From NCBI GenBank assembly GCA_023091735.1, contig JALKBU010000515.1, positions 1 through 35,924 of the forward strand: 35,924 nucleotides of DNA, given 5' to 3'. Positions 8,570 through 17,500 of this stretch are shown in pieces. The translations under genes were made by a program, and so were the position numbers. Numbering within the stretch: the first letter of the stretch is position 1; each line of letters starts with the position of its first letter. Below the pieces are notes generated by a model. The model was given only the letters and a program-made list of their open reading frames with translations. It searched no databases and was not told the DNA's origin. The stretch comes from Trichomonas tenax (lineage: Eukaryota > Parabasalia > Trichomonadida > Trichomonadidae).

Positions 8570-11500
8570 TTACAAAAGTTGTTGCGGGACGTGCCAGAAG
8601 ACAGCAGCAGAGCTAAGTAACCAGGATCTATCTGTTGAGTCTGTCCTGCTCTCGATGTCTGCAATGAATTCTGAGTCACCGCTGTTCATGTTGTCGTATA
8701 TAGAAATAACATAAGTTTTCCGCCCTTGGTTAACTACGGGAGTCATAAAGTAAACAGGTGGCAGTTTCGTTATTACGTCGTTTGTTGTAATCAAAACGTT
8801 TTCTTGTACTCTGCAGTTGAATCCGTACAATCCAACAATGCTCATTACTTCTATTGGACGTTTTGAGAACGAAAGCTGAACAGGAGAACCGCGCTCAGCA
8901 GCAACAGCAGAAAGGAACTCACGTGGTCTTGAAATTAGTTCTGCTTCGATCTGAAGAGGAAGTTCTTTACCAGAAAGGCACTGAGAGACCATTTCATGTC
9001 TCCTTATGAGGATTGTTGCGTATTTGGTGAAACTGTATCCGTTCTTATTCCACTTTTCTGGAACAACATCATCCGTAAAGTTCTGCGATAAGTCGTCATT
9101 TTGAATATCCAATGTGATTCTTTCTAAGAGATCATTGAGATTTGAGGCTTCATTAGACCAGAAGACCTTCAGTGGAGTGTCTGGTTCCGGTCCACTTCCG
9201 CTGATTTGTTGTGGAAGAGATTTGACAAATTCTTCTTTCTTCTTTTCGATTTCCTCCTGTGGAAGTAACTCAGAGTTTCCGATCTTGACGAATGGCTCTG
9301 CGAATAGTTTGGAAAGCCTGATCGAAAGAAGGAGATTTGCGCATTTGTCAGGAACAAACATCAACTCAGGTGTTGTGATATAAGGAAGGTTCGAGAGCTG
9401 TGTCTGATACTGCTGCAATGGACCATCGCCAGGTGAAGCGTAAGGAGCAGGTGTTGCAATGCCTTTGAGACAGTTGAATCCATCATCGAGAGATGCTGAT
9501 GGCATAATCGTTGTGAGAATCGCTCTAACAACGCGTCTGTCGCTTGCTGAAAGGGCATTTCCTCCAAATACTGTTTCCTGGATGGAAGATCTCATGTTAA
9601 CCATGTTTAATGGAACAGTGTCCATTCTTTCGATGTATCTCGAAATGATTTCACTAAACATCTCTGTAAAGTTGTTTGTCGACAAAACAGGGCTCTTCTG
9701 GAATCCAAGAGGTGGAACAAATGATCTTATTAACAGAGAAATGTATGTAAGCAATCCGGCGTGGAAGAGTCTCCTTGTTGGCTTAACTTTCGTTGCATTT
9801 CTGATGTGTTGCAGCTGATTCTGTAAAATCTTCGAAGCGATGCTTCTCGATGATGGAATTTCTTCTGGAACGAGTTTCCTGCACATCGTAATAAGTCTCT
9901 GTGAGAGATAATCAATGCATGTGCACAAAATAACCAATCTGAAGTTCATTGGCAAAGATCTCGCTTCGAACATATCTGGAATCGTGTTGAGTAATTCCGC
10001 GGTCTTCTGCGAAGGACTGACATAGCTAATAATCAACCAGTTGCCTCTGGACATCGATGTCTTGATTGTGTTGCGTGCGATGTCAACTGATCTGTCTGTA
10101 AGCGTTAAGCACTCTAAAGAATCGACTCTCGCTCTCTGAACCGCATAAGCGAAGATCTCGGGAAGTGGATCGTAGTTCGGACAAAGGATAATCGTTGGCG
10201 AAGTGTTTGCGCCGTGTGCTAAAGCAACTTCTGGATAGAATGGCTGCAAAAGCTGCGTGACATCACCATATCGTTGATTGATGAACTGTGTTAAGAATCC
10301 GTGGAATTCTGGAAGTGTACACTCTTTCATCATCATTACAGGAGACATTGGAATCTTGAAATCGAAAGCCCATTTCTTCTTTGGAGCCTGACTGATGTTT
10401 GCAACGATTGTAACCAAATCATCCCATGGAATGTCGTCCTCATGGAACGCGAATATTGTGAGGAAGAAGAACAGATCTTTGACAGTGACGCCGGGACTGA
10501 TCCATTTGATAATTGCATTCAAGAGTTCTCCCTTCAGCTGTTCTGCGTTCTTATTCTTTGTGAAGCATTCATTGATGATGCCTTCGAAGTCAGTGAATCT
10601 GTATGATAACAGTGGACTCGATGTAGGAAGGAATCTTGAGATACACATCCACAATGTTTGCAATCTTTGGATCTCCGATGTCAACGGAGAAGTAATCTCG
10701 TTGATCTTTGTTTGGACTGAATGTCCTTCAGGAGATCCGCTGACAGAGGCAAAGTACAAACCTTTGGATTCAAGAAGTGGCTTAAGTGATTCTGTGTCAG
10801 ACAAATAAGCGCCTTCAGAATCTGCTGTCTTTGCGATCTTTGAGTATATCTCAAGAAGATTGAACTCTCTTTGTCCGGTCTGAACTTGGTGTTCGAGTTC
10901 AGCAGCATTAGTTTCATCGTATTGCTTCAAAAGATCAGGAGACTTGCATCCGACGATGGCTCTGATGACTCTGTTCCTTACAACGTCCATTGATGAATTC
11001 TGGACATTGATTGGAGCGAATGTTTCAGCAAGTTGTTGATCGAGAGCATATTCATCCTTCGCTGTTGCAAACAATATCGGGAAGAAACATTCTGCTGTCT
11101 TTATTGTTTCTCCGTTGATTATCTTCAGTGTTGATTCATGTCCTGGGACGATTGATGTCAGTGGCGTCAATCTGTAAGTCATTTTATCAACATCGCAGAT
11201 AATCAAAAGCTTTCCATCTTTCGCTGCTTGGCTGAGTTGTTGCTCGAATACTTCTGAATAAAGAGAAACGACAATACAGTCTGTTGACGTCAACAATGCT
11301 TCGTAAATGACTCTGTCACTATCTATCAGCAAAGGAGTCCTTCTATGAGAGAACAAATGCTCGAGATCAACAAGAGCGGAGTGCGAAAGGAGTTCGTGTT
11401 TGACTTTGATCTTGTTTTGTGCAACAATTCTGTTGCTGACTTCTTTCAGTGGATTCTGGAATGATGTTTGGATTTCGTGGGAATTGAGATATGCTGTGAC

Positions 11501-14500
11501 TTCATTTAGAGCTTCTTCGCGTTTATCGGAATCAAGACAGCCGCAATAGGAGATATAAATTGCAACAAGAATAACATCACCTGTCATATCATCGGAGTTC
11601 TGATTTCCAATTCTCTTCTGTTCGTTTGTCCATGTTTCAACGAGAGGAGACATTCCTTCTATTATTGACTGCGCATTCTTGCCACGCAGTTTGAGCATTG
11701 TCATCTTCTTTTCAAGCTTCTCGAGATCCTGTGCAACAGCTTTGAGCTCTTTTGCATCATCCACAAATTGCTCTTCAATGTTATGAATTGATTCAAGTTC
11801 ACGCTTCATGTCAGCATTGAAGTTATCGAATTCATTCTGCATCGCTTGCATCTCCATCTTCTTTTCTATAACCAAATCCATCTTTTGATGATATTTGGCA
11901 ATCGCTTCGAAGAATTTTCTGATTGTCACCATAACAGGAGCGAGAGAATCAAGTTTGGCCATAGAGAAGCAATCCTTAGAAAGAAGATCAGTAATCAACG
12001 CAAGATGTTCACCACGGATCTTGTTGTAATCGATGCCATCGTGAAGAAGAGTTCCAAACATTTCACTTGTCATCAATTTGATTCCACTGCCTTCATAGTT
12101 TCCTGGTTCACCGAGTAACGTTGGAATTACAGTGAAGCATTCGCTGATGGCTTCAGGAGGATTATCTGCGATGATTGAGATCGGTTTCAAGTCTCCAATT
12201 GTGATCTTAGCGATTTCAGTGTAACATTCTTCAACGTATGGAACAGTGCTCTTCATTTCTTTCTCTGCCATTTCAACAGTCAACTGCATTTCATGTAAAG
12301 CTTTGTTCCTAAACATATATTCTTCGTTAAGTTTGAGACGCCTCATATCAATAGCATCGTGTTTGCTGCTGTAAGCTGTCTTCAAGTTCTCGGATTTAGT
12401 TCTCATTCCTTCTAATATAGGCTCTGTTTCTTCGATCTGATCTTCAATGATGGTCAAGTCGTTGCTTAACCTGATGATGAATTGGATAGTTGTGTTGACA
12501 TTTTGGTTCTTCTGCATTGAACGACTCATGACACCAGTAGCACTGGATCTGAACTCGTTGACGAAATCGTTGAACATAGTGATGGATGGATTTGGAACCA
12601 TTTTCTCCATGATTTCTGAAACTTCGATGAATATTGGACGTAATTGTTCGAGTTGATCTTCGTCGATATAGTTCTTGCAGATCTCTGACTTTGATGGATA
12701 CAAAACTTCGATATTGACGAATCCATGGATTTCTTCACTTGTGTCGTTAATAACAACTATTCTAATGAGAGTCTTGAGCAAACTTTTGATCTTTTCTATT
12801 GTGTTGTAGCGCAATTCATGATTGACTTCTTCGACATGATTAATTCTCTTGATAAGATTCGTTAATTCTTCATCAGTGAACAAAATGAGGAAATTGAAGT
12901 CAACAAAAATGCTTTGGAGAATATCAAATCGCTTTCTGCATTGTTTTCCTTCATATAATCTCACGCAGATAATCTGAATCTTGTTATCGAATACAGCACT
13001 GTTGAAAGCAGGCAAGAAATCTTCCTTCTTGTAATCAGATTGCGAAAAATCATGCAAAGCATAGTTCCTGTAATTGATGACATTATTCAATAAAGTCATT
13101 CTTCCTGAATTCGTTGATGAAGTGAGGGAAACATTGGCACCAGGAATGCTGATGAAGTAGTCAAGATTGCAGAAATTGAAGAGCGTTTCATCCGTTACAT
13201 TTGACCTCATAAGAAGGATCAATTTGTTCTTGAAGAACTCCAAATCGATTTGTTCATATGAAGCAATGTAATTGCAATCAGGAGGTGTGAATAAGAATGT
13301 TGCTTGGCACATGAATGGCTGCGTTTGAAGTTTCTCGTAGAACTGTGTAATGAGTTCGTTCCCTTCAAATAACTCAGAAATATATTGTTGAAGTTTCTCT
13401 TTTCTCTCTGAAATTGTTCCTTGCAAAGAATTGTAGATTGCATAATGCAAGAACGAAATCATTGTCATTTTCTCATCAATGGATTCGAACTTCTTTGCTG
13501 GTGAGTGAACAGCGAGTAATAAAGCAAACCAAAGTTGTTTGTGTGAAAGAACTTTCTGAGCAATGGGGTTGAAGTAGTTGAAGAATTCTGGATTAACGGT
13601 ATAAGTATTCAGGAGTTTCCTGTACATTATTGATTTGGTGTTGTCTGTTAACTTGTGGAGTTTGATCGGAACAAACAATGATGTGAATCTAACCGGCATT
13701 TTCTCGATGTTGTAAGTTGAGATTGCGAAAATGAAGTTCTTAACAGGCAAATCTTCGATATATTTTGCGTCTGACATAGATCCAACGCAAACTGATCTAC
13801 GTGTTATCATTTTTCTAATCAACTCAATAAGTTCAAGATTTTCATCAGTGAATCCATCCATAACAATCAAATAGCGTCTTTCAACACCCGTTCTGATCAA
13901 TGTTCTCGACATTATCATTGTCTCTTGTTTGATGAATCTCAAAACTTCAGAAGAACGTGTGAAGTTTGATATTCTAACTCTAATTTGAACGACATCAGGG
14001 AACTTAGAGAGAACGTATCTTATGATGTGATTCCTTCCAGAGTTCTTGTCTCCGTACATCAAGAAGTGTCTGTTGGATTTGATTGCATAGTGAATCATTG
14101 ATGAAGTTGGAAGAATTTGAGGGAGAACAATTGCAATGTCTGTTGTTAATATTGGAACTTTCTCATCAGATGTCTTCTGGAAGATCGGCTTCAGCTGTAA
14201 ATCAGAGGAATCGATTGGAGCAATGTTTTCTTTCGTGATCTGTGTTGAAATAAGCGAAGGAGTTGGGAAAGATTCGATAAAAACTTCTGGAAGTGCCCAA
14301 ATATCCCAATTCTGTGGTAATGTGATGTTAAACTGTTGCAAAATGAGACTGTGCAACTCCTCGAGAGCATTGTCTTCAACACATGATGACAAAAGTCTAT
14401 AGAAAGCATAACCAAGGGCATGAGAAAGTTTTTGTTCATCGGGAGTATCAATTCCTGTGTTTTCAATTGAAGCAAGAGCATAACGAACAATATCTGTGCA

Positions 14501-17500
14501 GATACGATCAATTGCTTCTGTTAACTTCATTTGTGAAGGAAGCGTTTGAACTTTCTTGCAAATGATTGAAACATTTTGTGAGAAAATATCGTAAAGAACT
14601 TTGACGATTTCTTGATTGATTTGTGGATATTCGACTTTTGCAACATTGAAAGCAAGTGATGGCATTGATAATGTGTTAAATCTATAATTGCGAATTCTTC
14701 CTGTTTCGAATTGCAGGTTATCCATCTTTATGATTGCAACTTTAGACAATAAATCAGGAGTGAATGATTCGAGAGAATCTGTTTCAACGATAATATGGAA
14801 TGTGTTGTTTGTGAAGTTTCTTTCCATGATGTTTGTTCTGATTGTATTGTTTCCTGCGATCAACTGATTAAGAACTTTAGCGAACTTTGGAGTGACAGCG
14901 CCATCAAATCTTAATATTCTGTGCTTCGTTTTCTCGAATGTTCCGAGTTGGTTGATGCAGTTATGAAGCAAACCATATTGTTGCTCATACTCTATTGTTC
15001 CTGTCTGTGGATCAACTTTCTCTATTGTTTGACCGAAAACTGTCTCCCATGAATGAGAATATTGGAAAAGATCAATAACTTTGAGCTGAAGAATTCCTTT
15101 GTAGTTATTGACAATCGAAGCATTTAATGTGAACTTGTTGTAGACTTCTTCGAGCATTTTAACAACCATTGATTTCCCGCTGTTTGGCGGACCGCAGATA
15201 ACAATGCAACTATAGTTCATCATCTGCAAAACGAGATTGTTGAGTTTTTCAACCAAATAATCAACAGGAATAGAAATATTTGTATCTGCAACAAATTCTT
15301 TGATTGTTTCTTGAATGGAATCCCAAAGATTTGCTCCTGGGAAGTCGAATCTGCCGCAAATGTTGACTTTGAATGCAATACTGCTCTCAAACATCGGGAA
15401 GAATTTGTACATTGTTTCGAGTAACAAATCTTGTTCGTTTGGAGTGAATGATGGATAGAAATAGTAATATGCTGCTCTGCAGATACTGTATTGCTCTGTG
15501 AGAAAAGGATTATCATAATAGTTCGTGAAGTAGACTTTGCAGTTATGCATTAATGCTCTGAGAATTTGGACACCACCAGTGATGATTCTATCACCGTGCA
15601 TTAACGGAGAATCAACGATATTGAAAATAGATGTTGCTGCTTGGATGAAGGACTCAAGAGAAGCTGCTGTTGCATGTGCTGACTTATATCCGAGTGATAT
15701 TAACTTTGTTTCCAGGAATTTCTTGATAACTGGCATTGTTAAGGAAACTGGCCTTGAAATCAATCTCAAGTGCTGCATGAATGATTTGTTGTCATTATCG
15801 TTAGTTGTCGCACTATAGAAGAAGAATGTTTCAGGCTGAATGACATAATTCGTTTCCCCGAGAACGTATTTATTTCCTTTAGTTTGCAAAGCAAGCATTA
15901 TAGAGTTCACTTGATCGAATGTGTACGACAAATCATCTGCTGATAGCAAATTCATTTGAGAGAAATGAAGCCAAGCGCCGTTCAGTATTGTTCCAAGAAT
16001 TGCTTTCTGAATGAATATTCTCGATGTCTTTTCAAATGCTGGGAAGTGATAAATGAATTGCCCGAATAATGCCGCAAGTCTGTGTATCAATTCTGTCTTT
16101 CCAACGCTGTGTTGACCGTAAACAACAGGAACTAAGTTTTGGCTCATGGAAGTCAACAAGTTCGCCATTGCTGTTTCGATTGGTGGTGTCATTATCATCC
16201 ATGGACACATTCCCCAGAATTCCGCTCCATGAGTCCAAGAAAGGTCCTTATAATTGATCAATACATTCATTGTTGGAACATCATATCTAAATACGATGCT
16301 GTTTTCGAAATCAATCTTCCAGTTTCTAATGCTTGCTCTGTCTGAATAAAGAATTGCTTTATCATAGTGACTCAGCAATATCGAAAGAATAACAGATATT
16401 TTCTGGGCATCATTGGGTGATAATGGATTTGCTAATGTTGCATTAAGTTCCTGAAGTTTCTTCTTGATTTTAGCAGCGTAATGCTGGAATCCTTTTGGAT
16501 TTGTTTCCAAGTTGTTGAAGCAATCTTCAATGTCTCTTGTGAATGAAATGTTGAGAGTTATCATTCCAATATATGTTGAAGCAGTCATCATCCAATCATT
16601 CAATGAGCTTGAAGCGAATCTGGAAAGAGATAAAGTAATGGCATCCTTCACCGATTTCTTCATCGAGTTGAATAACTCAGGAAGCCATTCTTCGATTGCA
16701 CCACTGCAAACAATCGTCTCTGTGAGATTGAGGATATCACCATCTTCGCCAGCAATACCAAAGATCTTCGTTCCTGGGAAGTTGCATTCATCTTGGAATG
16801 TTGTCGAATCTTTATCAGAAGCATTCAATGCCTGAGAATCAAGACGAGTGATATGTATCATAATCTTTGATAATTCTGTTGTGAAAATACTGAAATCTGT
16901 CGTTGTTAAGAGTCTCAAAAGCTCATAGTTCGATAGCAAATAGAACCTTGGGACTGCCTGTCTCTTTAATTCGAGGTAAGATATCAAAGACGACAAAATC
17001 AATTCGATTGATTTGTTGAAGTCCTTGAATTCCTCATATATCGATGGATATGAGCAAATTTCGATGATTCTTGTATCCTGAAGAGTGAAAACACAGATGT
17101 CGTGCCACTTCTTTTCGATAACTTGGAATCTTGCTGTTTGATTTGGCAAAACTTTCTTGATTAAATTCTGCTGGAATAATGGATTAATAACGCACCAATT
17201 TGACTGGAAAATCTTCCATTCTGTGATAACTCTTAAGATTGTATCCATCATGTTTGCAAGCTCCAAAACATTCTTGCGAATGCCTGAAACGAATCTATCG
17301 TTGAGCATCTTGTTGAGAGTGATTGCAGAATCGTTGATTTCCTGAATCAAACTGTCCGTGTTTGCGAGATTGACTTTGTTTGGATCCTGCGTTGGATTGT
17401 CTTGGAGAGGAATCGTAATATCCTTCCAGTGTGCTTTGATGGCCTGAAATGAGTTTTCGATGAAACTTTCGCCTTTTGATTGTGTTGTGATTTCGTCGAT